A DNA stretch of 64,000 nt from Nitrospinota bacterium (GCA_016208975.1 JACQXA010000004.1:248001-312000), one strand, 5' to 3'; positions 28,752 through 38,410 are shown, numbered from the stretch's first letter. Translations and numbers: made by a program. Notes: a model not told the origin generated them from the letters alone.

Positions 28752-30017
28752 ATGAAAAGCGCATGGATATTGGGGGCTTTTATCGCGGGGGCCATACAGG
28801 CTTTCGCGGTCCCGGCTTTTGCGGATGGCGATTCGGCCGGGGGCGTTACAGTGGCGGCCGCGGACGCCGGCGACCCAGGTTTCCTCGGCTCCGCCGGTTC
28901 GGCTGAAAAGGAAGCCAAGGTGCATGGCCACGAGGAAGGGCTGGTGGAGCGTCCCGGCATTACCGGCAACTGGGGAGGCTTGCGCGACACGCTGGAAGAA
29001 AATGGAATCACGATTGAAATGGTATATACCGGCGAACTGGCCAGCAACTTTTCGGGCGGAGCATTGAACCGCACCGGTAGCCTCTACCATGACAATCTCG
29101 ACATTACCCTTACACTGGACACTGGCGCGGCGGGTCTATGGAGCGGGGGCACGCTCTTCGTGTATGGACTGCGCAATCACGGGGGTGACCCAACGGGTGA
29201 AACCATCGGGGACGTACAGGCCGCCAGCAATATTGAAGCCCCAGACCAGTTCATCGTGCACGAGGCCTGGTTTAACCAGGATTTTGCCGACGGGGCGGTA
29301 TCGCTCCTGGCCGGACTCCATGACCTCAACTCTGAATTTATGGTGACCAACTACGGCTCGCTATTCATAAACTCCTCGTTCGGCATACAGCCGGATATAA
29401 GCGGCAACGTGCCGCTTTCCATCTTTCCCCAGGCGGGGCTGGGAGGGCGCCTGCGCATAAAACCGGCCGAAAGCGTGTATCTGCAGGCGGCCGTTTACGA
29501 TGGCGACCCCTCCACGCGCGAAGTGTATCCTTCCGAAGGTAATTTGATCATCACCGAGGCCGGGCTGGAGACAGACGGAAGCAGTTACAAGATAGGGTAC
29601 TGGAGCCATTCCGCCGAAAAGGTTTACGGCGAAGAAACCTTTGATGGCGACTTCGGGTATTACGGCATCATAGACCAGGCGCTTGTTGAATTCGACAACG
29701 AGGCCCATAGCTCCATCGGGGTATTTCTGCAATATGGATGGGTACCGAGCGACCGGAACGACATAACGGGATATATCGGCGGGGGCGTACATTTACACGG
29801 CCTTATCCCCACCCGCGACGTGGACGACCTGGGCTTTGCGGTGGCCCACGCCAATACCCATCTGGACGCCGAAACCGCTTACGAGCTTACCTATCGGCTG
29901 GTGGTAGCGCCGTGGCTTAGCGTGCAACCTTCTTTCCAGTGGATTAAAAACCCCGGTGGCGACGCCACGTTTCCCATGGCGCAGGTGGGCTTCCTGCGGT
30001 TTGAGGCGCAATTATAG
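28752..30017 (+). CDS. OprB-family carbohydrate porin
   Basis: An outer-membrane porin precursor of 421 residues with a signal peptide (MKSAWILGAFIAGAIQAFAVPAFA). The motif ERPGITGNWGGLRDTLEENGI is the OprB signature. Alternating beta-strand segments and the C-terminal strand (PMAQVGFLRFEAQL) support a barrel. It may import sugars or other small solutes. GGAG with a short spacer precedes the ATG; an upstream frame start nine codons earlier has no better site. Confidence 0.9.
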   Translation: MKSAWILGAFIAGAIQAFAVPAFADGDSAGGVTVAAADAGDPGFLGSAGSAEKEAKVHGHEEGLVERPGITGNWGGLRDTLEENGITIEMVYTGELASNFSGGALNRTGSLYHDNLDITLTLDTGAAGLWSGGTLFVYGLRNHGGDPTGETIGDVQAASNIEAPDQFIVHEAWFNQDFADGAVSLLAGLHDLNSEFMVTNYGSLFINSSFGIQPDISGNVPLSIFPQAGLGGRLRIKPAESVYLQAAVYDGDPSTREVYPSEGNLIITEAGLETDGSSYKIGYWSHSAEKVYGEETFDGDFGYYGIIDQALVEFDNEAHSSIGVFLQYGWVPSDRNDITGYIGGGVHLHGLIPTRDVDDLGFAVAHANTHLDAETAYELTYRLVVAPWLSVQPSFQWIKNPGGDATFPMAQVGFLRFEAQL

Positions 30018-30162
30018 AAGGTGTTGCCCGTTTGTGCTGACAGGCAGATTTAATTCAATGGAACGGCAAACCAACATTGAATCCGCTCCAGAAAACGGGG
30101 GGAAGGTCATTAACACTCCAGTTGACGGGGCGCAGTCCACTATGCGCGAGGGGAAGGTCAAA

Positions 30163-31641
30163 ATGAATATGGACAGAAAAAATAAATTTGACAGCCTGCT
30201 TATTGATTTATTCAAGATTAAAAATAAAACTCAGTTAGGTAAAACTTTTGAGAATCTTTGCGAATATTATCTCAAAGGTCGTTTTCAATACTTATGGGGT
30301 AGTTCAAGCAAACCCCCTAATTCAATCCCCATCACAATTCCTGATAATATCGACATTACCCGAGGAGATACGGGTGTAGATTATTACGCTTGTGGTGAAA
30401 ATGGAGAGGTATGGGCCATTCAGGTAAAAGCACGTAAAAACAAACTGGTCAAGGGCGATTTGAATTCATTTATTGCAGACACTACAATACGGAAAATAAA
30501 TAAGTTAATGGTAGTCACGACTTCAAACGGTCTTTCAAGTAATGCTACCAAATATGTTGCCGAACGCCAAATCACGATGGTGTTCGGGAACGACCTCAGG
30601 GATTCAAACACCAACTGGCCAGAGTCGCTACGCATCGACCCCATTATTGCCCCACAACGCAAACCTCAAAAGGGCAGTAAGTGGTTGCCATTCGCGGTGG
30701 CAAGACAATATGCGCAGGCCCTTCGCCTACGAAACCATAGAGCTTGGCTGACATTCGTAAGGTCAGGGCACAAACGAGAGGATGTCCCTGCAAATCCCCA
30801 AGAAACATACGGAAAAAAGAAGGAGTGGACTTCGTGGGGCGATTTCCTGGGGACAGGAAATATACGAAGTGGAAAATGGCTTTGTTATGAGGATGCCAGA
30901 CAGACAGTTCTGAAGCTTGGACTGAAAAATGATCGCGATTGGAGAGAATGGAGCAAGTCAGGAAAAAGACCAAAAAATATACCTGCAAACCCTGATCAGA
31001 TCTATGCTCACAAGGGCTGGTGTAGCTGGCCCCATTGGCTTCGAAATGCGGAAAACAAGAGTTTTGTTGACTTCGAAGCGGCTAGAGAGTTCGCCAGGTC
31101 TTCTGACATTAACAAAGCAGCCGAGTGGAATAAAATAGCCAAATCCGGAAGTCTTCCGGCAAATATACCCCGTAGCCCTCGGACAGTGTACCTACATAAA
31201 GGATGGAAGGGATGGGGGGACTTTCTTGGCTCAGGCGCAACGAGCCCAGCTCAACCGAAAAATTTCGTCTGTTATGAAGAAGCAAGTCAATTTGCACAGT
31301 CTCATAAGGTCAAGTCAGCATCAAAATGGCGGATTTTATGCCAATCGGGTGATAGACCTACAAATATCCCCGCCAATCCATCAAAGGTCTATAAAAATGA
31401 CTGGACTAATTGGGGAAAATTCTTGGGGAAAGATCCCACAAGGCGTGATTTGAAATTGAAGTGGTTGCCATTTAATGAAGCACGGAAAAAAGTATGGGAA
31501 ATGGGCATGATGAGCAGGGAGCAATGGAGGAGAGAACGTCATAATTTACCAGAAGGAATCCCTCGTAGTCCTGAAGATGCGTATAACAACCAAGGATGGA
31601 AGGGATGGGGGGACTGGCTTGGGTTTCGAAGGCCAAAATAA
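30163..31641 (+). CDS. Mrr-like PD-(D/E)XK nuclease fused to integrase-type repeats
   Basis: A 492-residue protein with two parts. Residues 1-165 have the PD-(D/E)XK nuclease pattern: an early Glu (TFENL, Glu30), the DTGVDYYA segment (Asp73) and QVKAR (Gln87, Lys89). Residues 172-490 contain five copies of a 58-60 residue repeat with the pattern W/F-x3-AR...W...SG..P.NIP.NP..Y...W..WGDFLG. Such repeats occur in phage integrase-like and eukaryotic repeat proteins. I do not know this fusion as a named system. The gene is AT-rich and its codon use differs from the neighbours, suggesting horizontal transfer. AAGG five bases before the ATG sets the start. Confidence 0.75.
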   Translation: MNMDRKNKFDSLLIDLFKIKNKTQLGKTFENLCEYYLKGRFQYLWGSSSKPPNSIPITIPDNIDITRGDTGVDYYACGENGEVWAIQVKARKNKLVKGDLNSFIADTTIRKINKLMVVTTSNGLSSNATKYVAERQITMVFGNDLRDSNTNWPESLRIDPIIAPQRKPQKGSKWLPFAVARQYAQALRLRNHRAWLTFVRSGHKREDVPANPQETYGKKKEWTSWGDFLGTGNIRSGKWLCYEDARQTVLKLGLKNDRDWREWSKSGKRPKNIPANPDQIYAHKGWCSWPHWLRNAENKSFVDFEAAREFARSSDINKAAEWNKIAKSGSLPANIPRSPRTVYLHKGWKGWGDFLGSGATSPAQPKNFVCYEEASQFAQSHKVKSASKWRILCQSGDRPTNIPANPSKVYKNDWTNWGKFLGKDPTRRDLKLKWLPFNEARKKVWEMGMMSREQWRRERHNLPEGIPRSPEDAYNNQGWKGWGDWLGFRRPK

Positions 31642-31721
31642 ACTTCGTTGTAATCGAGCCTTTCGGGCCTTTGTAATTATTGAGTCAATCCCTTTTTTAG
31701 TTGAAACTCCCGGCATGGCCG

Positions 31722-31802
31722 TCACGCCGCTCTCGCCGCTTTCTTCCCCGCCAGAACCCGTTTCATGATCTCACGCAGTTCCGGCAGGTGTTTATAACCA
31801 CC
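31722..31802 (-). pseudogene. Possible remnant of a mobile-element gene
   Basis: On the minus strand a short reading frame ending LPELREIMKRVLAGKKAARAA and stop resembles the tail of a transposase, but an in-frame stop lies just before it. It is too short to classify. The 240 bases after the nuclease gene otherwise hold nothing recognisable. Confidence 0.25.
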
Positions 31803-31886
31803 CACTTTCTACATCGATGACCATGGATGAGTTTGAGGCTAAACAACGTTCAAGAGGACCTCATTAAAACATGAAACATTTCAACC

Positions 31887-32315
31887 TCACGCCATATGCG
31901 CCTTCAGTTTCCCGTCCTTGCTGAAAAAGCTTAACGCCGCCCGCTGGTCGCCGGTTATCACCACCTGAAGCAGTTTCGCGCCGTCTTTGTCGTACATTAT
32001 CAGGGCCGGGTCGCCGCTGTCGTCCAGAGACAATTCCACCCGGGTGGAGCCTTTGGCGTCCGTCAGCCGGGCCGAGGGTACGCCATGGTCTTCCAGCGCC
32101 AGCTTGGCCCGTTCCCTGCCCCTCCCATCGTACAGACCCACGCCAGGGGAACCATCTTCCCTCAACGCGAAGATGGCCCTGCGCTTGCCGTCTTTGCCGT
32201 AAAATCCCATGAACGGCGCGCCGCCTTCCCGCAAGCCGAACACTCCGCGCAGTTTACCTTTTTCATCCACCAGCCGAAACTCGTCGGCGGTTACGATATT
32301 CTTGCGATCGCTCAT
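31887..32315 (-). CDS. Beta-repeat protein, unknown function
   Basis: A 142-residue protein made almost wholly of short beta repeats of about 20-22 residues with the pattern L-x-D-x-x-G-x-x-R-A-x-L-x-x-x-x-D-G-x-P-x. The units begin FRLVDEKGKLRGVFG, MGFYGKDGKRRAIFA, VGLYDGRGRERAKLA and so on. This suggests a beta-propeller-like or solenoid fold. No signal peptide or membrane span is visible. AAAGGA lies about 7 bases upstream of the ATG. Its job is unknown. Confidence 0.7.
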   Translation of the reverse strand: MSDRKNIVTADEFRLVDEKGKLRGVFGLREGGAPFMGFYGKDGKRRAIFALREDGSPGVGLYDGRGRERAKLALEDHGVPSARLTDAKGSTRVELSLDDSGDPALIMYDKDGAKLLQVVITGDQRAALSFFSKDGKLKAHMA

Positions 32316-32472
32316 GGGCCATCCTTTCCTTTTCGCGGCGTGAGAGCTTTTACGCCAACCGGGACAATCCGCCCGGCCCCACCATTTTAGTGCAATAAAA
32401 AGCCCTTTTTGCGCCCAATCCCGACAATCGGTTATAATAGTGGAAATCCATCTACTGGAGTAAAAACGTAGA

Positions 32473-32889
32473 ATGAAAAGCAAGGCGTTAATTCTTGCCG
32501 GGATAATAGCCATATCTTCATTTGCGTGCGCCACCGAGAGACAAGAGCGGTCGGCCATCACGGGCGCGGCGCTTGGCGCGGGCGCTGGGGCCATAATCGG
32601 CCACCAGTTCGGCGAAGGCGGCAGAGACACTGGCGCCCTGATAGGCGGCGCATTGGGCGGGGCCACAGGGCTAATGTATGGCCAGGAAGAAGACGCGAGA
32701 CTGCAACAGCAAAGCGGAGCACCGGGGCCAAGAGGCTACCAAGGCAGGCCTGTTCCGCCAGGTCCAGGCCCCAGGGGGCCACAAGGCGGCGGGGATGATT
32801 TCCGGAACCCTTACAGAATGCCCTCTCCCCAGTATTGCCGGGGCCAGTGGGTGTGGGATCCGGGCGCAGGTTACTGGCAGTGCAGGTAA
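32473..32889 (+). CDS. Glycine-zipper lipoprotein
   Basis: A 138-residue lipoprotein with signal MKSKALILAGIIAISSFAC (Cys19). Two glycine-zipper segments (AALGAGAGAIIGHQFG and LIGGALGGATGLMYG) of the SlyB/YMGG kind are likely inserted in the outer membrane. A Pro/Gly-rich spacer and a Trp/Cys end (CRGQWVWDPGAGYWQCR) follow. Such proteins help keep envelope integrity. It is upstream of thiL but probably unrelated in function. Confidence 0.8.
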   Translation: MKSKALILAGIIAISSFACATERQERSAITGAALGAGAGAIIGHQFGEGGRDTGALIGGALGGATGLMYGQEEDARLQQQSGAPGPRGYQGRPVPPGPGPRGPQGGGDDFRNPYRMPSPQYCRGQWVWDPGAGYWQCR

Positions 32890-32922
32890 GTTTCATCTAT
32901 TGACCGCGTCTTACAAAGCAAA

Positions 32923-32953
32923 GCAGGGGCTTGGGTTTACGCCTTGCCCCTGC
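32923..32953 (+). terminator. Hairpin between the lipoprotein gene and thiL
   Basis: GCAGGGGC and GCCCCTGC form a stem with an internal mismatch, followed by GGCTCCTTT. It may be a weak terminator for the lipoprotein transcript. Confidence 0.4.
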
Positions 32954-32999
32954 GGCTCCTTTAAATGCCTTCCCACGGCGCCATGAAGGGGCTTTCGTT

Positions 33000-34007
33000 G
33001 TGAAAAAAAACCGAGAACTGGCCATAATCCAAAAGGTTGAACGGCTTTTTGGCCCCCAAACGGTCAAACTCAAAAACCTGTCCATCGGCATAGGTGACGA
33101 TTGCGCCGCGTTCCGCCCACCGCCGGGAAAAGAAGTTCTCGTCACCACCGATTCGCTGGTGGAAAACGTCCATTTCCGCCAAGCGGGCCTGGATAGCCGG
33201 TTGTTGGGTATAAAAACCGCCATGGTCAATCTTTCAGACATTGCATCCATGGGCGGAACGCCAAAATACGCACTGCTGTCCATCATTCTGCCCGGTCATT
33301 TGGAAGAGCGATGTATAAACCAATTTCTGGCCGGGTTCCGATTTGCGCTGGATAAGTATAACTGCGGGGTTATCGGGGGGAATGTCTCATCTGGTAAAGA
33401 GGCTTCTTTCACGGTAACGGCCATTGGCGAGGTGGATAAGCGGCTGACGCTGAAACGAAACGGAGCAAGGGCGGGAGAACACATTTTTATCACCGGAACC
33501 CCCGGCGATTCGGCTCTGGGGTTTGAGGTATTAAATCGTAGAGGTAAAACACTGACTAAAGACGAAAAATACCTCGCCCGCCGCCATATGGCCCCCACCG
33601 CCCGGGTGGAATGGGGCCAAATAATAGCCAAAGAGCGGCTAGCCTCGGCCATGATAGATGTTTCCGATGGCGTGGGGCTGGACCTTGAACGGATGATGAA
33701 AGCTTCCAGCGCAAGGGCCGAGGTTTTTCTGGACAGGTTCCCCATGTCAGCTCCGGCGCGGAGGCTTCTTGAAAAACAAGGCCCTGGGTTGTGGCAAAAA
33801 ATCCTTTCCGGCGGGGAGGACTATGAGCTTATCTTCACCGTGCCGCAGGGCAGATTGAAAAAAACAGCCCGGCTAATCCGGGAAAAAAGGCTGACAGCCA
33901 CCTGCATAGGTCAGGTTTTGAATGGAAAACCAGGAGTGGCGTTCTTCGATGGAATGGGGAGAAAAGTGGAGTTAAAAAATAAAGGTTACCTCCATGGATC
34001 CATTTGA
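33000..34007 (+). CDS. thiL: Thiamine-monophosphate kinase
   Basis: Phosphorylates thiamine monophosphate to thiamine diphosphate, the last step of cofactor synthesis. The AIR-synthase-like protein has GIGDDCAAF, VTTDSLVENVHF, DIASMGGTPKYALLS and IDVSDGVGLDLERM, which are the metal- and substrate-binding landmarks. The 335 residues match ThiL. GTG with AAGGGG eight bases upstream was chosen; a TTG 23 codons earlier lies in the terminator hairpin. The yjbQ product, elsewhere in the window, is sometimes also linked to thiamine. Confidence 0.94.
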   Translation: MKKNRELAIIQKVERLFGPQTVKLKNLSIGIGDDCAAFRPPPGKEVLVTTDSLVENVHFRQAGLDSRLLGIKTAMVNLSDIASMGGTPKYALLSIILPGHLEERCINQFLAGFRFALDKYNCGVIGGNVSSGKEASFTVTAIGEVDKRLTLKRNGARAGEHIFITGTPGDSALGFEVLNRRGKTLTKDEKYLARRHMAPTARVEWGQIIAKERLASAMIDVSDGVGLDLERMMKASSARAEVFLDRFPMSAPARRLLEKQGPGLWQKILSGGEDYELIFTVPQGRLKKTARLIREKRLTATCIGQVLNGKPGVAFFDGMGRKVELKNKGYLHGSI

Positions 34008-34084
34008 AATATCCTGAAATAGGCAATCTCAATGGCTAATCAAAATATTTCAACTATATAGGCAATACACATCATATTGTGGTC

Positions 34085-34279
34085 AAGGTAGCGGTTTGTT
34101 CTATATGCAGTCTTTAATCTTTACAGTACCCGGTGGAAGTGGTACCCTTTCCCAAGTTCAAAGGGTCAGGTTTTGCCCAAGCGGAAACGCTGGGCGAACC
34201 GGTGGTGAGGGGGGTGAAGGGGTGTTTTCCTCCCCAGGCGCTTCTACGGAACAGCGGATAAATAGGAGGCGGTTGCCCG
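34085..34279 (+). promoter_or_regulatory. Structured leader upstream of smc
   Basis: The 270-base gap before smc contains two hairpins: ACCCTTT/AAAGGGT around 34142-34166, and a GGTT...GCCC...GCG stem capped by a GAAA tetraloop around 34171-34203. AGGAGG lies 10 bases before the smc ATG. A 42-codon frame (GTG start, ending RNSG) crosses the same region without a good ribosome site. I could not match it to a known RNA family; the 5' half of the gap is AT-rich. Confidence 0.3.
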
Positions 34280-37200
34280 ATGTATTTTAAAAGCATCGAG
34301 ATGCGCGGGTTCAAATCTTTCGTGGATGAAACCCGGCTGGTGTTCGAGCCCGGAATTACGGTCATCGTGGGCCCCAACGGGTGTGGCAAAAGCAACATAG
34401 CCGACGGCATCCGGTGGGTTCTGGGCGAACAGTCCGCCAAGATGATGCGCGGCGTGAAGATGGAGGATTTCATCTTCAACGGCTCTTCCAGCAGGAAAGC
34501 CACGGGTTTTGCCGAGGTGAGCCTCACCATATCCAACGCCGACGGGATAATCTCCACCCATCCTTATTCCGAATATAGCGAAGTGACCGTCACCCGCAAG
34601 CTTTACCGCACGGGCGAATCGGAGTATTTCATAAACAAGGTTCCTTGCCGTCTGAAAGACATAGTGGACGTTTTCCTGGACACCGGCGTCTCCACCCGGG
34701 CGTTTTCGATAATCGAGCAGGGGCAGGTGACCAAACTGATCAACTCCAAGCCGGAGGAGCGGCGGTTCATAATTGAAGAAGCCGCCGGGGTGATGAAATA
34801 CAAACACCGGCGTAACGCCGCCCTGAACAAACTGGAGGCCAGCCAGCAAAACCTCCTGCGCATCCAGGACATTTTGGGGGAACTGGAGCGCCAGCGGAAC
34901 TCCCTGCATCGCCAGGCCAAGAAGGCGGAGCGATACAAGGAGTTCAAGACAGAGATAAAAGCCAGCGCCCTGGTGTGTTTCGCTTCGGAATTCCAGGGAT
35001 ATGTGTCGGAGTTGTCGGAAGTGTCTTCCCAGCTTACCGCCGAGCGGGAGAAGGAAGCCATCATTTCTGCGGAGCTTTCCACCCGCCGCAACGATTCGGA
35101 GACTTTGGCCGCGCAGATAACCCGGGAAGAAAAATCCCTGTCGGAACTCAGGGAGGAGCGGCAAACCATAACCTCCTCCATCGAGCGCAACGACCATCAC
35201 CGGGGCTTGCTCTCCCGCCAGTCGGAAGACCTGGCCGCCGCCAATGACAACGCGTTAAGGGAAATCACCCAGCTTGAGGGGGAGGTTGTCACCGTAGATG
35301 AAACGTTGACCTTGCGCCACGGCGAGAGGGAAACCATCTCCGGCGAGATCGGCTCCATAGAGGGGCTTTTCTCCGGTTTGAAGGAGACCGCCAACGGAGT
35401 GCGTTCCACCCTGGCCTCAAAACAGGAGGAGTTCGGGCGGGCCACTCGCGATTCTTTGAGGATATTAGAAGAGATCGGCAAGAGCCGGGACAGGCTGTCG
35501 TCCATCCGGGCGCGGATGGAAATGGCGTCTGGCCAGGTGGAGAGCCTGGCCGCCCGGGAGGGGGAAGCTTCCTCCACCATCGCCGCCATCTCGGCCAAAA
35601 TAGAGTCTTTAACTGAAGAACTCGGAAAGCTCACCGGGCAGATCACCTCCGGGAAAGAGAACAACGCCGCCATCCGTGAAAAGCTGAAGGCCGCCGAAAC
35701 AGAATTGAAAGCCGCCGAAGAGCTTGTGCGCTCCGTGGAGAGCGAGTTTACCCGTCAAACCTCCCGGCTCGACTCGTTGAAGGAACTGGACAGGAACCTG
35801 GAAGGGTTCGGCGAGGGTGTCCGAAAGCTTATGAAGAAGAAAATGGAGGGTAGCGGCGCCCTCTCCGGGGTGCGTGGATTGCTGGCCGATGGTGTGCGTG
35901 TGGCGCCGGAGTTCGAGGCGGCCCTGGGCGCCATTCTTGGCGACAAGCTGGAGGCGGTTATCACGGAGAACTCGTCGTCGGCCCTGTCCGCCATTGGCGA
36001 AATGAAAAACACCAATATGGGCCGGGCCAGCTTCCTGGCGCCGGACATATCCCCAGCCTTGGGGGTGGAACCGCATTCTGTCCGGCATCCTTCGTTTGTG
36101 GGATGGGCGAAAGACATCGTAACCCTGTCCGCCGGTGTGCCAGCTCAGGTGAATCACATTTTGTCCGGCGTGGCCATCGCCCGGGACCTTGTGGGGGCCA
36201 TGGAGATTCGCCAGTCCGCTACCGCGCCTATCACCGTTGTAACCCTTGAAGGAGACGTGGTGGAGGCTTCCGGCGTGGTCAGCGGCGGATCGCCCAAGGC
36301 CACGGCGGGGGCGGGAATCGTGGCCCGCAAGAGGATGATTGAAGAGCTGGAGGCTTCCATAAGGGAAGTGGAGTCGAAAAAATCCGCCGCTATCGAAAAA
36401 CGCGCCATGGCGTCGCAGGCCGTGGGCGCGGCGAAAGAAGAGCTTGCCGCTTCCGAAGAGGCTTTGCGGAAACTGGAGATGGGCAATTACGAAGTCTCAA
36501 GGGAGCTCCAGCGGGAAGAGGCCGAGAAACGCCGGGCGGAAAGCCAGCTGGCTTCATTGAAAGCTCAAAGGGAGCCGGTATTGGCGGAGCGCGAAAAGCT
36601 GTCCGCCAGTGAAGTGGAGATTACCGCCTCCATGGACCAGGTGTCGGCGAAGAAAGACGAGCTGGAAGCGCAGGCCACGGCCTTGCAGGCGGAAATTGAA
36701 CAGCTCCGCAAGAACCTGGAGGAAACCAGCGCGTCCCTCACCCGTGAAGAGGTGCGGCTTACCGAAGCCCGAGGCAGGCTTAATAACGTACAGGCCGATT
36801 TGAAACGGCTTGAAGGCGCCAGGGCCGATCTTGGGAACCGTCTTGCCAGGCTGAAAGACTCCATCGGCGGGTTTGGCGCCAAACAGGAAGAGATAAAACG
36901 CTCCATGGACACTCTGTTGAGCGAAAACGCCGACAGTTTGCGGAAGAAAGACAGCCTGACCCAGGAGATAAACCAGATGGCCGAGGCCATCGAGGAGAAA
37001 GTGGCCGCCAAAACCGGGCTGGAGCAAACCGCCCGGGAGATGGAACGGGCGCTGGAAGAATGCAGGGGGCTGGTGAACTCGCTGTCCATTCGCAACAGCG
37101 AACTGGAGCTGAGGCTGGAGAACGTTATAGAGAAAGCCGACGTGGAGTTTAACATCCCCATAGATGACATGAGGAACACATCGTTGGAGGGGGTGGACCT

Positions 37201-37882
37201 TGAAGAGGGTACCCGGCGGCTTGCGTTCCTGCGGAGCGAGCTTTCCCGTATTGGGGATGTGAACATGAGCGCACTGGAGGAGTACGAGGAGGTGAACGGC
37301 CGGTTCGAGCATATGAAGAACCAGCATGCCGACCTGGTGGCCTCCATCGCCAACCTGCGAAAGACCATAGAGAGCATCAACGAGACCACCGCCGAAATGT
37401 TCAACGAGACCTTTAAGGTGGTTTCGGCCAATTTCGAGAACGTGTTCAAACGGCTGTTCGGCGGAGGCCGGGCCGAGATGCGGCTTGTGCAGGAGGAAGG
37501 CCAGGCCGAGCCGGGGCTGGAGATATTCGTACAGCCGCCGGGCAAGAAGGTCCAGAACCTCAACCTGCTTTCCGCCGGGGAGAAGGCCATGACGGCCATA
37601 TCGTTGCTGTTCGCGGTGTTCATGACCAAACCCAGCCCCTTCTGCCTGCTGGACGAAGTGGACGCCCCGCTGGACGAGGCCAACATATTCCGCTTCCGCG
37701 ACATGCTGATGGAGATGAAGAAGAACACCCAGTTCATCATCATCACCCACAACCAGAAAACCATGAGCTTCGCCGAGCGCATGTACGGCATCACCCAGGA
37801 GGAAGAAGGGGTATCTAAAATACTCTCCGTCAACCTGGTGGACCACAGGCCGGAGGAAGAGCTGGAGCTTACCGCGGCGTAG
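34280..37882 (+). CDS. smc: Chromosome segregation protein SMC
   Basis: Long ATPase of the bacterial condensin, organising and segregating the chromosome. The 1200 residues show an N-terminal Walker A GPNGCGKSN (31-39), long coiled coils on both sides of a hinge (about 505-640) and a C-terminal ABC signature LSAGEKAM. The Walker B segment FCLLDEVDAPLD (about 1122-1133) completes the head. The protein is typical of the SMC family in size. A strong terminator follows. No scpA or scpB is present in this window. Confidence 0.97.
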   Translation: MYFKSIEMRGFKSFVDETRLVFEPGITVIVGPNGCGKSNIADGIRWVLGEQSAKMMRGVKMEDFIFNGSSSRKATGFAEVSLTISNADGIISTHPYSEYSEVTVTRKLYRTGESEYFINKVPCRLKDIVDVFLDTGVSTRAFSIIEQGQVTKLINSKPEERRFIIEEAAGVMKYKHRRNAALNKLEASQQNLLRIQDILGELERQRNSLHRQAKKAERYKEFKTEIKASALVCFASEFQGYVSELSEVSSQLTAEREKEAIISAELSTRRNDSETLAAQITREEKSLSELREERQTITSSIERNDHHRGLLSRQSEDLAAANDNALREITQLEGEVVTVDETLTLRHGERETISGEIGSIEGLFSGLKETANGVRSTLASKQEEFGRATRDSLRILEEIGKSRDRLSSIRARMEMASGQVESLAAREGEASSTIAAISAKIESLTEELGKLTGQITSGKENNAAIREKLKAAETELKAAEELVRSVESEFTRQTSRLDSLKELDRNLEGFGEGVRKLMKKKMEGSGALSGVRGLLADGVRVAPEFEAALGAILGDKLEAVITENSSSALSAIGEMKNTNMGRASFLAPDISPALGVEPHSVRHPSFVGWAKDIVTLSAGVPAQVNHILSGVAIARDLVGAMEIRQSATAPITVVTLEGDVVEASGVVSGGSPKATAGAGIVARKRMIEELEASIREVESKKSAAIEKRAMASQAVGAAKEELAASEEALRKLEMGNYEVSRELQREEAEKRRAESQLASLKAQREPVLAEREKLSASEVEITASMDQVSAKKDELEAQATALQAEIEQLRKNLEETSASLTREEVRLTEARGRLNNVQADLKRLEGARADLGNRLARLKDSIGGFGAKQEEIKRSMDTLLSENADSLRKKDSLTQEINQMAEAIEEKVAAKTGLEQTAREMERALEECRGLVNSLSIRNSELELRLENVIEKADVEFNIPIDDMRNTSLEGVDLEEGTRRLAFLRSELSRIGDVNMSALEEYEEVNGRFEHMKNQHADLVASIANLRKTIESINETTAEMFNETFKVVSANFENVFKRLFGGGRAEMRLVQEEGQAEPGLEIFVQPPGKKVQNLNLLSAGEKAMTAISLLFAVFMTKPSPFCLLDEVDAPLDEANIFRFRDMLMEMKKNTQFIIITHNQKTMSFAERMYGITQEEEGVSKILSVNLVDHRPEEELELTAA

Positions 37883-37902
37883 TGTTTCAGACCGGATTTT
37901 AC

Positions 37903-37932
37903 AGGGGCGGGCCAATGGTTCGCCCCTTTTTT
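37903..37932 (+). terminator. Terminator after smc
   Basis: AGGGGCG (37903-37909) pairs with CGCCCCT (37921-37927), followed by a T-run. It ends 50 bases past the smc stop. Confidence 0.9.
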
Positions 37933-38068
37933 ATGGATATTTAGAATCAGGGGGGGGACTTATACATTGCCGGAGGCCTGGTTTTCTTCCTTCACAGAAA
38001 TATAAGTTGAGATTGATGTGATATTCAGGCTACAATTTGCCCCTTTTCAATTAGCTGGATTATCTCTC

Positions 38069-38410
38069 ATGGACACGTTACCCAACTGCCCCAAATGCAA
38101 CTCCGAACTCACCTACGAAGACCGCGGTATGTATATCTGCCCGGAATGCGCTCATGAGTGGCCGAAGGATGACGTCCATGCAGAGCGTTCTGAATCGGCA
38201 GAAGTTCGTGATGCGGTGGGAAATGTCCTTAAGGATGGCGATACAGTCACGGTGATCAAGAATCTAAAGGTCAAAGGATCGTCCCTGGTAGTGAAAGTGG
38301 GCACAAAGGTCAAAAATATCCGCCTGGTCGAAGGTGATCACGATATCGATTGCAAGATAGATGGCATTGGTTCCATGGGTCTGAAATCGGAGTTTGTGAA
38401 AAAGGCGTAA
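38069..38410 (+). CDS. PhnA/YjdM family zinc-ribbon protein
   Basis: A 113-residue protein with an N-terminal zinc ribbon (CPKC at about 8-11 and CPEC at about 25-28) and the PhnA core ([25 protein letters not shown] and [24 protein letters not shown]). The family name comes from a phosphonate operon, but this member has no such neighbours and its real role is unclear. The gene is slightly AT-richer than its surroundings. Its start has no strong ribosome site, so a small uncertainty remains. Confidence 0.85.
   Translation: MDTLPNCPKCNSELTYEDRGMYICPECAHEWPKDDVHAERSESAEVRDAVGNVLKDGDTVTVIKNLKVKGSSLVVKVGTKVKNIRLVEGDHDIDCKIDGIGSMGLKSEFVKKA

Noticed and set aside
34085-34279. 4.5S (SRP) RNA before smc, suggested by GTCAGG and a GGAAA loop
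   Set aside because: The conserved 3' side (AGCAGCC) and the standard domain IV loop are absent.
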